Origin: Microbacterium sp. SCN 70-27
Lineage (GTDB): Bacteria; Actinomycetota; Actinomycetes; Actinomycetales; Microbacteriaceae
Assembly (NCBI GenBank): GCA_001724425.1
Contig: MEEK01000027.1
Span: forward strand, 34,807 to 98,806
Reading direction: 5' to 3'
Length of the DNA stretch: 64,000 nucleotides
The notes under the pieces are model-generated. The model saw nothing but the letters and a program-made list of their open reading frames with translations, searched no databases and was not told where the DNA came from. Position numbers and translations under genes: made by a program. Below are positions 42,123 to 53,092 of the stretch, one piece after another. The first letter of the stretch is position 1. Each line of letters starts with the position of its first letter.

Positions 42123-42437
42123 ATGTGCCGGAACATCCACACCCTTCACAATTTCGAGCCGGCCGCGACGGACGACGAAGTGCACGCGGCGGCGCTCCAG
42201 TACGTGCGGAAGATCGCCGGCACGACCAAACCCTCGAAGGCCAATCAGGCGGCCTTCGACCGGGCCGTCGCCGAGATCGCGCACGCGACGCAGCACCTCC
42301 TGAACGATCTCGTGGCGGTCGCGCCGCCGAAGAACCGCGATGACGAGGCCGCGAAGGCGCGAGCCCGTTCCGCGGACCGGTACGAGGCGCTGCGGGCGTT
42401 CCAGAGCGAGAAGAAGGCGGCGCGCGCGGCATCCTGA
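42123..42437 (+). CDS. DUF2277 family protein
   Basis: This 104-aa protein opens with the family hallmark MCRNIHTLHNFEP (Cys at position 2 and the HxLxNF pattern). Then come AALQYVRKIAGTTKPSKANQ and AFDRAVAEIAHATQHLLNDL, and a basic charged tail. Function unknown; the invariant N-terminal Cys-Arg-Asn is notable. It is probably leaderless. Confidence 0.85.
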   Translation: MCRNIHTLHNFEPAATDDEVHAAALQYVRKIAGTTKPSKANQAAFDRAVAEIAHATQHLLNDLVAVAPPKNRDDEAAKARARSADRYEALRAFQSEKKAARAAS

Positions 42438-42505
42438 CCGCGGCCGCGCGGCATCCCTCCGGGGCATCGCGCTCGGCATCCGCCCCGGGCATCCGTCCGC
42501 GGCTC

Positions 42506-42511
42506 TAGCCT
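42506..42511 (+). promoter_or_regulatory. -10 hexamer for leaderless MFS gene
   Basis: TAGCCT lies 7 nt before the ATG at 42519. Confidence 0.5.
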
Positions 42512-42518
42512 GGAGCCG

Positions 42519-43988
42519 ATGACGTCTCCCGCCACTGCCAGCATCCCCCTCGACCGCGGGCAGCGCTGGCGCGCCTTCTGGGTGTGCGTGTCCGTGGCCG
42601 CCTTGACGATCCTCGATCTCAGCAAGGTCAACGTCGCGCTGCCGTCCATCGAGCATGCGTTCGGCGCCGCGTCGACCGAGCTCCAGATCGTCGTGTCGGG
42701 GTATGTGCTGATGTTCGGGCTCGCGCTCGTGCCGTTCGGACGACTCGGCGACCAGCGCTCGCGCAAGACCCTCTTCATCGTGGGCCTGAGCCTGTTCACG
42801 GCGATGTCGATCGTGTGCGCGCTCGCGCCGACGATCGAAGTGCTGCTGATCGGTCGGCTCGTGCAGGGCCTCGCGGCAGGTATCCAGATGCCGCAGGTCA
42901 TCGGGACGATCCAGCAGCTGTTCGTCGGCAAGGAGCGCGGGCGCGCGTTCGGGCTGTTCGGGGCGACGATCGGCATCGCGACCGCGTTCGGCCCGACTCT
43001 CGGCGGACTCATGATCGCCGTCGGCGGCGCGCAGGACGGGTGGCGCTACATCTTCTGGCTCAACGTGCCGTTGTGCCTCGCCGTCCTTGCGGGCGTCATC
43101 TGGCTGCTGCCGCACACCCGCACCGCGACTCCGGGCCGAGCGCACCTCGACCCGATCGGCCTCGTGCTGTTCACCGGGACGATCGTGTCGCTGCTGTGGC
43201 CGTTCCTGTTCACGACGGGGTCGCCTGGCGACGACCCGCGGCGCTGGTGGATGCTCGCGCTGTTCGCCGCCTTCGCCGCCCTGTTCGTCTGGTGGGAGCA
43301 CCGCTACGCGGCATCCGGCAGGGCGCCGCTCGTGCCGTTCGGCCTGTTCACGGTCGCCTCGTTCCGCAACGGCACGCTGATCGCGGCGACCTACTTCACC
43401 GCGATCCCGGCGCTGTTCCTGCTGACGACGCTGTTCCTCCAGCTGGGGGTGGGGCTCGAACCGGTCTTCGCGGGCATGGTGTCGATCGGGTTCGCCCTCG
43501 CGAGCGCCGTGAGCGCGTGGATCGGCGGCAACCTCGTCGGCCGCCTCGGACGCCCGCTCGTCGTCTGGGGGCTCGTCATCGTGCTCGTGTCGGTGGCCGT
43601 GCTCACCCTGGTCGCCTACACGACGCCGGTCGAGGTCGTACCGCTCGCGATGGCCGGCGTCATGCTCGTCGCCGGCATCGGCGCGGGCTTCGTCGTCGCG
43701 CCGAACCAGACCCTCACCCTCGCCGAGATCCCGACGAGTTCGGGCGGACTCGCGGGATCGGTCGGACAGCTCGGGCAGCGGATCGGCACGGCGATCGGCA
43801 CGGCCGTGGCGCTGTCGCTCTTCTACGCGGCGATCTACCGCGACGGGGCGTCGGGGGAGCACGGTATCGCCGTCTACCACGACGCCTACGCGTTCGGCAT
43901 GATCTCGGTCGGGCTCTTCCTGTGCGGCGCGCTGGCCCTCGGCATCACCGACCTGGTGTCCCGGCGCCGCGCGCGAACTCGCGCATAG
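42519..43988 (+). CDS. MFS drug-efflux-type transporter, DHA2 (14-helix) family
   Basis: This 489-aa membrane protein has about 14 predicted helices. The DHA2 antiporter signature region LDLSKVNVALPSIEHAFGA in helix 1 contains an acidic residue in the helix, as in QacA/EmrB types. The loop GRLGDQRSRKTLFIVGL follows helix 2, and motif C-like GLFGATIGIATAFGPTLGGL lies in helix 5. Export of hydrophobic drugs or metabolites is likely. There is no regulator next to it. A leaderless start is probable. Confidence 0.85.
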   Translation: MTSPATASIPLDRGQRWRAFWVCVSVAALTILDLSKVNVALPSIEHAFGAASTELQIVVSGYVLMFGLALVPFGRLGDQRSRKTLFIVGLSLFTAMSIVCALAPTIEVLLIGRLVQGLAAGIQMPQVIGTIQQLFVGKERGRAFGLFGATIGIATAFGPTLGGLMIAVGGAQDGWRYIFWLNVPLCLAVLAGVIWLLPHTRTATPGRAHLDPIGLVLFTGTIVSLLWPFLFTTGSPGDDPRRWWMLALFAAFAALFVWWEHRYAASGRAPLVPFGLFTVASFRNGTLIAATYFTAIPALFLLTTLFLQLGVGLEPVFAGMVSIGFALASAVSAWIGGNLVGRLGRPLVVWGLVIVLVSVAVLTLVAYTTPVEVVPLAMAGVMLVAGIGAGFVVAPNQTLTLAEIPTSSGGLAGSVGQLGQRIGTAIGTAVALSLFYAAIYRDGASGEHGIAVYHDAYAFGMISVGLFLCGALALGITDLVSRRRARTRA

Positions 43989-44076
43989 GAGCCGCGCACC
44001 GGGCCCTGCGGTCGGATGCCGGGCGTCGATCCCGCGGGGCGCGGCGGGCCTCGGGAGCGATGTCGGAGCCCCGATC

Positions 44077-44082
44077 TACCGT
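44077..44082 (+). promoter_or_regulatory. -10 hexamer for leaderless sbcDC operon
   Basis: TACCGT lies 6 nt before the ATG at 44089. Confidence 0.5.
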
Positions 44083-44088
44083 GGGGAC

Positions 44089-45261
44089 ATGCGCATCCTG
44101 CACACCTCGGACTGGCACATCGGGCGGACCTTCCACGGTCATTCGACGCTCGATGCGCTTCGCGGCGTGCTCGAGACGCTCACGACGCAGGTGCGGGAGA
44201 ACGACGTCGACGTCGTGATCGTCGCCGGTGACGTGTTCGACTCCGCGACGCCTGCCGCGGCGTGCTACGGGCTCCTCTCCGACACGCTCGCCGCCCTCGC
44301 CGACACGGGTGCCCGCGTCGTCGTGACGAGCGGCAACCACGACTCCGCCGCACGGCTCGGGTTCCAAGCGGGGCTCCTGCGCGAAGGCATCCACGTGCTC
44401 ACCGACCCCCAGGCGGTCGGCACGCCGATCACGATCGACGACGCCGACGGGCCGGTACACGTCTACGGCATCCCGTTCCTCGAACCGGCTCTCCTGCGCC
44501 ACGTCTGGCCCGACGCGCGCACGCAGGCGGCGGCGCTCGGGCACGCGATGGATCTCGTCCGCGCCGACCTCGCCGCACGCGGTGGACGCTCGGTTGCGGT
44601 CGCGCACTGTTTCGCCGCGGGCGTCGAGCCGACGCCGCATCTCGAGCGCGACATCCAGCAGGGCGGCCTCGACGTCGTCCCGCTCACGACCTTCGCGGGC
44701 GTCGACTACGTCGCACTCGGCCACATCCACGGCCGCAACCGGCTCGCACCGCACATCCGGTACGCCGGTGCCCCGCTGCACTACAGCTTCGGCGAGGGCG
44801 ACAAGCCGCGCGGGTCGTGGCTCGTCGAGTTGGATGCCGACGGGTACGCCGACGCGCGGTGGCTCGAGCTCCCCGTGCCGCGCCGGGTGCGCACGCTGCG
44901 CGGGCGCTTCGACGATCTGCTCGTCGATCCGGACCTCGCCGGCGACGAGGATGCCTGGGTCTCGGTCGAATACACCGACGACCTGCCGCAGGCCGACCCC
45001 ATGCGTCGGCTGCAGGAGCGGTTCCCGTTCTGCGCGAAGGTCGTCCACGCGCCGCCGGCGCGCACGGAGGGCGACGAGCGAACGTATGTGCAACGTGTCC
45101 GCTCCGCCCGCTCCGACGCCGAACTCGTCGAGGCCTTCCTCGTCCACGTACGGGCGGGGGAGGGGGCGACCGAGCGCGAGGCGGAGCTTCTGCGTGACGT
45201 GTTCGACGAGCGCGTGCGGGCGCGCGCCGACGAGCGTGTGCGCGTCGGGGCATCCGGGTGA
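44089..45261 (+). CDS. sbcD: Exonuclease SbcCD subunit D
   Basis: This 390-aa Mre11-type metallophosphoesterase forms the nuclease half of SbcCD, which processes hairpins and blocked DNA ends. Metal motifs are in order: MRILHTSDWHIGRTF (D-x-H), VIVAGDVFDSA (GD), VVTSGNHDSAARL (GNHD), and VALGHIHGRN (GHxH) with a further His in SVAVAHCF. The C-terminal capping region follows at about 280-390. Its stop overlaps the GTG of sbcC, so both subunits are made from one message. Confidence 0.92.
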   Translation: MRILHTSDWHIGRTFHGHSTLDALRGVLETLTTQVRENDVDVVIVAGDVFDSATPAAACYGLLSDTLAALADTGARVVVTSGNHDSAARLGFQAGLLREGIHVLTDPQAVGTPITIDDADGPVHVYGIPFLEPALLRHVWPDARTQAAALGHAMDLVRADLAARGGRSVAVAHCFAAGVEPTPHLERDIQQGGLDVVPLTTFAGVDYVALGHIHGRNRLAPHIRYAGAPLHYSFGEGDKPRGSWLVELDADGYADARWLELPVPRRVRTLRGRFDDLLVDPDLAGDEDAWVSVEYTDDLPQADPMRRLQERFPFCAKVVHAPPARTEGDERTYVQRVRSARSDAELVEAFLVHVRAGEGATEREAELLRDVFDERVRARADERVRVGASG

Positions 45262-48200
45262 AGCTGCACGCGCTCGAACTCACCGGGTTCGGCCCGTTCC
45301 GTGAGACGCAGAGGGTCGACTTCGACGCCTTCGATCGGGACGGCCTGTTCCTGATCTCCGGCCGCACCGGCACAGGCAAGTCGAGCATCCTCGACGGCGT
45401 GAGCTTCGCGCTCTACGGCACGGTGCCGCGCTACGAGGGAGGCGAGAAGCGGCTCCGCAGCGACCACAGCTTCGTGACCGATCCGACCGAGGTGCGGCTC
45501 GAGTTCACCGCTGGCGACACGCGCTGGCGCGTCACCCGCGCGCCCGAGTACGAGCGGCCCGCCAAGCGCGGCGGCGGGCTCACGACGGAGCCTGCGCGCG
45601 CCGAACTGGAAGAGCTCGTCGGGGGAGTCTGGGTCGGGAGGGCAGCGAAGCCCCGCACGGTCGGCGAGACGCTCGGGGAGGTGCTGGGGCTCAACGCGCA
45701 GCAGTTCCAGCAGGTGATCCTGCTCGCGCAGAACAAGTTCTCGCGGTTCCTGCTCGCCCCCGGCGACGAACGACAGACCCTGCTGCGGACACTCTTCGGA
45801 ACGCGCCGCTTCGAGGACTACCGCGAAGCTCTCGAAGTACGCAGGCGTGAGGCGCGGGCGACGCGCGATGCCGCGACGACCCGGGCCGAGACGCTCGTCG
45901 CCCTTGCCGAACGTCTCGTCGACGAGCACGCACTGGGCGGTGAACCGGACCCCGACGGGGCGGATGCCGAGACGGCGCCCTCCCTCGACGAGCGGCGCGG
46001 TGCGCTCGTGGCCGCTCAGATGCGCGCCGACTACCACGTCGAACAGGGGCTCACCGCGCGCACGCGGGCCGACGAAGCCCACACTGCGGCCGTCGCGCGA
46101 CACGCGGCGCTCGCCGCCCGGTACCAGCGCGGGCGCGAGCGTGAGGCGATGCGTGATGCGCTCACGACGCTCGAAGCCCGCGTCCCCGAGATCGCGGAGC
46201 TGCGGGAGCGGGTCGTCCTCGCCCGTGCCGCGCAGGCACTGCGCGCGCCCCTCGATGCGTTCGCGCGCGCCGAGGCCGATGTCACCGCCGCCGTCGAAGC
46301 CGAACGCGATGCCCTCGCTCGCTGGACCGATGCCGGCGGTGAGACATCCGCAGACCTCGCGGCGCACCTCGAGCGACTGGCCGTCGATCTCGCCCGCTGG
46401 GAGGCCGCCGCCGCGCAGGAGCGCGAGCTCGACGCGCTGCACACGCGATCGGCGGAACTCGCCGCCGCGATCGGCGCGGCCTCGGAGGAGCTCGGGGCTC
46501 TCGATGCCCGGCTCGCGGGCATCCCCGCCGCTCGCGCCGCCCTCGACGAGCGCCTCGCGGCGGCCCGGGACGAGGCGGCGCGCCAGGACGACCTCCGCCA
46601 GCGCCACGACGAGCTCGCCGCACAGCTCGCCGCCGCACGGGAGGTCGCGCGGCTGAGTGAACGGAGCGCGGCCGCGGAGCGCGCGCATCAGGCCGCGATC
46701 GACGTGGACGTCGCGGCCGCGCTGCACGTGCGGCGGCTGCTCCAGCGACGCCTCGACGGCTACGCAGGAGAGCTCGCAGCGGACCTCGCCCCGGGCGACC
46801 CGTGCGCGGTCTGCGGATCGACGACGCATCCGCACCTCGCGCCGCGTGAGCCGGACAGCGTCACCGATGAGGATGTCGCTGCGGCGGAGCGCGAGCGAGA
46901 GCGTGCGTCGTCTGCGGCGACCGCCGCGGCCGAGGTCGCCCGGCGGCTCCGCGACGATCTCAGCGCGGCGCGCGCGCGTTCGGGCGGCAAGACGGAGGAC
47001 GTCGCCGAGGAGTTGCTCGCCGACGTGCGTCACGCGTCAGAGGCCGCCGACGCCGCCGCCGTGCGGCGCGATGCGCTGCTCGCAGAGCGCACCGACCTCG
47101 ACGCGCAGCAGACGCGGGACGAGGCCGCGCGCGCGGAGACCGATGTCCGGCGCGCCGCCGACCGCGAAGCGCGCTCCGCCCTCGAATCCGACATCGCCCG
47201 CATGGCTGCCGCCGTGGCGGAAGCCCGGGGTGATGCCGCCTCGGTCGCCGCGCGCGTCTCGGACGGCGAGGCGGAACGCCGACGTGCACGCGATCTCGCA
47301 GACGCGCGAGCTCTGGCGCAGGAACGCACGCGCACCCTCGCGACAGTCCGGGCCGACCTCGAGCGGGAGCTCGCGAGGAGCCCCTTCGACGGCGCGGATG
47401 CCGTGCGGGCGGCTTTCCTCGATGCGGCGACGATCGACGAGCTCGACGCGCAGGCAGCCGGCCACGCCGCCGACCTCACCGCCACCCGGCAGCGCCTGCT
47501 CGAACTCGAACTCGAACTCGTCGACGAAGGGGACGAGATCGACGAGGCCGCGGTCGAGGCCGCCGTGCGCACCGCCGTGGAGACCGATGCCGCGCGCACC
47601 GACGCGATCGCCGCGCACCGCGACGCGGAGAACACGGCAGAGCGACTGCGCGCGCTCGCCGTCGACGCCGACGGCGCCGCTGCGGCCGTCGCCGAGGTCG
47701 AGCGCGACGCGGCATCCATCACTCGGCTGGCGGACACCGTCGCGGGCCGTGCGCCGAACACCATGAAGATGGATCTCGAGACGTTCGTGCTCGCGGCGGA
47801 ACTCGAGGAGATCGTCACTGCGGCGAACCTCCACCTCAGCGAGATGTCGGCGGGCCGGTACTCGCTGCACCACTCCGACGCGCGTGCCGCGCGCGGGCGC
47901 GCCTCGGGCCTCGGCATCGACGTGCTCGACGCGCACACGGGGCGCCTGCGCACGCCGCAGTCGCTGTCCGGTGGGGAGACCTTCCTCGCCTCCCTCGCCC
48001 TGGCCCTCGGCCTCGGCGAGGTCGTCACCTCGCGGGCGGGCGGGATCCGGCTCGACACCCTGTTCGTCGACGAGGGGTTCGGCTCGCTCGACCCCGAGAC
48101 GCTCGAGCTCGCCATGCGCACGCTCGACGCACTCCGTGCCGGCGGACGCACCGTCGGGGTGATCAGCCACGTCGAGGCGATGAAGGAGCAGCTCCCCGCA

Positions 48201-48269
48201 CAGCTCGTCGTCGAGGCGACCCCGCAGGGGCCGAGCGTCATCCGACAGGATGCGCCCGCCGCACCCTGA
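45258..48269 (+). CDS. sbcC: Exonuclease SbcCD subunit C (Rad50-like SMC ATPase)
   Basis: This 1003-aa ATPase partners SbcD. The N-terminal ATPase half has Walker A LISGRTGTGKSSILDG (about residues 33-48). Long Ala/Arg/Glu-rich coiled coils run from about 190 to 500 and from 535 to 850. They turn at a Rad50-type zinc hook, CAVCG (C516, C519). The C-terminal half has the signature SLSGGETFLASLALALGLGE and Walker B LDTLFVDEGFGSLDPE. Length is normal for actinobacterial SbcC. The strong charge and alanine bias comes from the coiled coils. It ends at a perfect hairpin terminator. Confidence 0.93.
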   Translation: MKLHALELTGFGPFRETQRVDFDAFDRDGLFLISGRTGTGKSSILDGVSFALYGTVPRYEGGEKRLRSDHSFVTDPTEVRLEFTAGDTRWRVTRAPEYERPAKRGGGLTTEPARAELEELVGGVWVGRAAKPRTVGETLGEVLGLNAQQFQQVILLAQNKFSRFLLAPGDERQTLLRTLFGTRRFEDYREALEVRRREARATRDAATTRAETLVALAERLVDEHALGGEPDPDGADAETAPSLDERRGALVAAQMRADYHVEQGLTARTRADEAHTAAVARHAALAARYQRGREREAMRDALTTLEARVPEIAELRERVVLARAAQALRAPLDAFARAEADVTAAVEAERDALARWTDAGGETSADLAAHLERLAVDLARWEAAAAQERELDALHTRSAELAAAIGAASEELGALDARLAGIPAARAALDERLAAARDEAARQDDLRQRHDELAAQLAAAREVARLSERSAAAERAHQAAIDVDVAAALHVRRLLQRRLDGYAGELAADLAPGDPCAVCGSTTHPHLAPREPDSVTDEDVAAAERERERASSAATAAAEVARRLRDDLSAARARSGGKTEDVAEELLADVRHASEAADAAAVRRDALLAERTDLDAQQTRDEAARAETDVRRAADREARSALESDIARMAAAVAEARGDAASVAARVSDGEAERRRARDLADARALAQERTRTLATVRADLERELARSPFDGADAVRAAFLDAATIDELDAQAAGHAADLTATRQRLLELELELVDEGDEIDEAAVEAAVRTAVETDAARTDAIAAHRDAENTAERLRALAVDADGAAAAVAEVERDAASITRLADTVAGRAPNTMKMDLETFVLAAELEEIVTAANLHLSEMSAGRYSLHHSDARAARGRASGLGIDVLDAHTGRLRTPQSLSGGETFLASLALALGLGEVVTSRAGGIRLDTLFVDEGFGSLDPETLELAMRTLDALRAGGRTVGVISHVEAMKEQLPAQLVVEATPQGPSVIRQDAPAAP

Positions 48270-48290
48270 CGCTCAATCCGGGGCGTCGGC

Positions 48291-48327
48291 CGTCGCGCGA
48301 TGCACGATGCTCACGCATCGCGCGACG
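48291..48327. terminator. Bidirectional terminator between sbcC and DUF4190 gene
   Basis: A perfect 13-bp stem (CGTCGCGCGATGC / GCATCGCGCGACG) with an 11-nt loop lies between convergent genes. Confidence 0.8.
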
Positions 48328-48339
48328 GGCGCCGCCGGA

Positions 48340-49296
48340 TCAGCGCAGGTACGCGTCCGCTGCCTGGTAGATCGCCTCGTACAGCGGGCGCACCTGGTCG
48401 GCCGTCACTGCGCCGCCGGCTGCCTCGACCGTCGAGTCGAGCATCGAGTCGATGCCGCTCTCGCCGGTGACGAGCAGAGCGCGTCCGATCAGCAGCAGGG
48501 ACTCGTCGGGGAACAGCTTCTCGATGTCCGCAGACGTCACGGACGGATCGATCCCCGTCATGACGTCGTTGATCTCGGGCCGCACCGCAGCGAGGTACGC
48601 CGCCTCGGATGCGGACTGATCGGCCGAACCGTCGGTCGTGTCATCCGTCGTGGCGGAATCGTCGGTTGTTCCCGAACTGCCGTCGGATGCCTCGTCCGAG
48701 GTCTGCGTGCTCGGCAATGAATCGATCGACGTGTTCACGGTGGCGATGCCGACGAAGATCAGGGAGGCGAGGAGCGCGAAACCGGCGACCACCGACCCGA
48801 CGACGGACAGGACGAGTGCCGTGACGCTCAGCCCCTTGCCGCCGTTGCGCCGTCCGACGAGTCCCACGATCGAGACGACGAACGCGGCGAGGAGCGCGAC
48901 CGAACCGATCAGCACCGCGAAGAACCCCAGCCACGGCAGGGGGACGAAGCCCAGTAGGCACAGGAGGATGCCGGCGACCGCGAGGATCAACGCCGTCCAG
49001 GCGACACCCTTCGACCGGGTGTCGGGGCCGGTCGGCGCCGGGTAGCCGGCGGGTGCGCCGTAGGAGGGGACTGCCGAATAGCCGGCGGGTGTGCCGTATG
49101 GGGCCGTCGCATCGTAGGGCGCGGCGGGCGGCGCGGTGTAGGGCGCTTGCGCGGCGTACTCCGGTGCGGACGGAGCGGCCGGAGCAGCGTACGACGCACC
49201 GTAGCCGCCGGTCGCGGGGGGATAGACCTCCGTCGGCTGGGCGTCGCTCGGAGTAGGGGTCGGCTGGGTGGGGTCGGTCGGCGGGGTGGTCGACAT
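48340..49296 (-). CDS. DUF4190-type membrane protein with Pro/Tyr-rich N-terminus
   Basis: This 318-aa protein begins with a 100-residue disordered segment rich in Pro, Tyr, Ala and Gly (YPPATGGYGASYAAPAAPSA and similar repeats). Three or four helices follow at about 103-190 (WTALILAVAGILLCLLGFVP, FFAVLIGSVALLAAFVVSIV, VTALVLSVVGSVVAGFALLA), with the DUF4190 pattern, then an acidic Ser/Thr/Asp-rich linker. A C-terminal helical domain (about 230-318) lies outside. Such proteins are common in actinobacteria; function unknown. The AGAGGA site supports the ATG at 49296. Confidence 0.8.
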   Translation of the reverse strand: MSTTPPTDPTQPTPTPSDAQPTEVYPPATGGYGASYAAPAAPSAPEYAAQAPYTAPPAAPYDATAPYGTPAGYSAVPSYGAPAGYPAPTGPDTRSKGVAWTALILAVAGILLCLLGFVPLPWLGFFAVLIGSVALLAAFVVSIVGLVGRRNGGKGLSVTALVLSVVGSVVAGFALLASLIFVGIATVNTSIDSLPSTQTSDEASDGSSGTTDDSATTDDTTDGSADQSASEAAYLAAVRPEINDVMTGIDPSVTSADIEKLFPDESLLLIGRALLVTGESGIDSMLDSTVEAAGGAVTADQVRPLYEAIYQAADAYLR

Positions 49297-49355
49297 CGTG
49301 GTCCTCTGTTCGGGCCGCTCTTCGGTGGTCCAGCGGCAAGTAGAGGGTATCGGGA

Positions 49356-49919
49356 TCAGACCCTGTAGCGTTCGCGCACTTCCGCCCGCAGCTGTACGCT
49401 GCACGCCGCCACGGCATCCCGCCAATCGGTGATCGCATCGTCCTGGGCGTTGTCCGATACCGCCTTCAGGACCGTGATCGGGATGCCGAAGCGCTGCGCC
49501 ACCCAGATGTACGCGTACGTCTCCATATCGACGAGGGTCGCGCCGAGGGCACGGATGGATGCCACGGCATCCGCGTCGTCCACGAAGCTGTCGCCCGTCG
49601 CGATCGTCGCCGTGCCGCGCCCGGTCTCCACGCGCGCCGGGAGGGAGACGTGCTGACCGGCGATCCCGTCGATGTCGGTCACATCGTGCTGGATCGCGGC
49701 CGCGATCTCGTGGAGCCCCGAGACGGCGGGGTCGAGCGACCCGGCGGTCCCGACGACCACGATCTCGTCGACGGGGGCGGCATCCGCGGCATCCAGCCGG
49801 TGCGTCAGCGCATACGTCGCCTGGAGCTTGCCCGGTCCCGTCACGAGTCGTTCGAAACCCTCCGGGTCGGGGTCGAACGCGACGAGTTCCGACGCGAGGG
49901 CGGCGACGAGCAGCTTCAT
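49356..49919 (-). CDS. Nucleosidase, MTA/SAH nucleosidase-like (PNP superfamily)
   Basis: This 187-aa protein has the purine-nucleoside-phosphorylase fold but is shorter than typical MTAN (about 230). Visible are MKLLVAALASELVAF at the start, VVVGTAGSL (phosphate/water loop), TGDSFVDD, the ribose-binding VDMETYAYIWVAQRFGIP (Met-Glu pair) and the catalytic Asp in LKAVSDNAQDDAITDW. It likely hydrolyses a methylthio- or homocysteinyl-adenosine-like nucleoside; the true substrate is uncertain. It is downstream of no operon partner in the same direction within 100 nt except the DUF4190 gene 60 nt later. Confidence 0.78.
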   Translation of the reverse strand: MKLLVAALASELVAFDPDPEGFERLVTGPGKLQATYALTHRLDAADAAPVDEIVVVGTAGSLDPAVSGLHEIAAAIQHDVTDIDGIAGQHVSLPARVETGRGTATIATGDSFVDDADAVASIRALGATLVDMETYAYIWVAQRFGIPITVLKAVSDNAQDDAITDWRDAVAACSVQLRAEVRERYRV

Positions 49920-49998
49920 GCCTCCAGTCTCGCACTGCCGGGATTATCCACGAGCGTCGGGTTGGCCGAGAAGGCCGCTCGTGCGTCATGATGGCGGA

Positions 49999-50589
49999 AT
50001 GGCTATGCAGACGGTGCTTCTGGACACTCCCGCGGGCGTTTCGGCGCGACTCGGCTGGGACCCGGCGACCACGGTCCACGACCGGCGTCGCATTCTCGCG
50101 AAGGAGCTGATCGCGGCGAAGCTCGGCTGCGAGGTGCGCGAGGTGAAGATCGAACGCGAGGCGCCGCGCGGGTTCGGTTACCACACGCGCCTCATCGCCT
50201 CACGCGACGGTGTCGAACTCCCCATCGCGATCGTGACCGCCAGCTATCGCGCCGCGACCGTCGTCGCGATCTGCGACCCCGCGCTCCCGCTCGGCATCGA
50301 CATCCGCGACCTCACCCCCGATGCCGCCGACGTGCGCACCATGCAGCGGCACTCCCGGCTCTTCGACGAGAACAACATCCCCGACCTCCTGCAGCACTGG
50401 GTGCGCGTGCAGGCCGTCCTCGAGGCGGACGGTCGCGGCGTGCGCGTCGCTCCGGAGCACGTGCGGCTCGACACCGGCCGGCACAAGGGCTGGATCGCCG
50501 ACCGCAACATGAAGTACGAACTCGTCGACGCGTCCCGCGACGCGTGGGTCATCACGATCGCCGTCGGGATCCTTCCCAAGGAATCCTGA
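49999..50589 (+). CDS. 4'-phosphopantetheinyl transferase-like protein with altered active site
   Basis: This 196-aa protein resembles the Sfp superfamily. N-terminal RRILAKELIAAKLGCEVREVKI and ASYRAATVVAICDPALPLGIDIRDL match the usual core, and HWVRVQAVLEADGRGVRV matches the second half of the fold. In active enzymes the metal-binding motif is GIDIE and the later motif WxxKEA. Here they read GIDIR and WVRVQA, so two expected acidic ligands (Glu to Arg, Glu to Gln) and the Lys are replaced, while the first Asp is kept. Transfer of phosphopantetheine to carrier proteins is therefore doubtful. Two Met starts, six nt apart, are possible. Confidence 0.65.
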   Translation: MAMQTVLLDTPAGVSARLGWDPATTVHDRRRILAKELIAAKLGCEVREVKIEREAPRGFGYHTRLIASRDGVELPIAIVTASYRAATVVAICDPALPLGIDIRDLTPDAADVRTMQRHSRLFDENNIPDLLQHWVRVQAVLEADGRGVRVAPEHVRLDTGRHKGWIADRNMKYELVDASRDAWVITIAVGILPKES

Positions 50590-50625
50590 CGCGTCTGGCC
50601 CGCCGGGCGCCGAGGCCCCTGGGAG

Positions 50626-52695
<2,070 letters not shown>

Positions 52696-52753
52696 ACGCC
52701 CAGTCTGGCAGGTGCGGCGCACGCTCGCCGGGCTGGGCCCCGCCCTCTGGCCC

Positions 52754-52835
52754 CCAAACCGCAGGACGGGGTGGGGCGGGAGTGGCTCACGGGCCGGTCG
52801 AGGCGACACCCGTCACACCCGCTCCTGCAGTTTGG
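52754..52835. repeat. 82-bp inverted-repeat-ended element, copy 1
   Basis: It begins CCAAACCGCAGGA and ends TCCTGCAGTTTGG, which are complementary except at one position. A second 82-bp copy lies 181 bp away; similarity continues for about 40 bp beyond the right end. No ORF is supported. Looks like a small non-autonomous or REP-type repeat. Confidence 0.8.
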
Positions 52836-52934
52836 GGGAGAGGCGGGCGTGGGTCGGCGCTGAAGGGGCGGGCGGCGGATGCGCCCGGGGGGCGTCGGTC
52901 GGGCGGGGCCTGGGCCCCGTGGGGCGGGTGCTTG

Positions 52935-53016
52935 CCAAACCGCAGGACGGAGTGGGGCGGGAGTGGCTCACAAGACGTTCGGGGCAACACCAGTCACACC
53001 TGCTCCTGCAGTTTGG
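52935..53016. repeat. 82-bp inverted-repeat-ended element, copy 2
   Basis: Same length, ends and orientation as copy 1, with scattered substitutions in the centre (for example GGGCCGGTCGAGG versus AAGACGTTCGGGG). Both copies fill most of the 397-bp gap between nadE and the nuclease-helicase gene. Confidence 0.8.
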
Positions 53017-53092
53017 AGGAGAGATGGGCGTGGGTCGAGGCTGAAGGGCGGGTGTCTGTGGGCGCGGCTAGGGTCGGTGACGGAAGGGTGAC

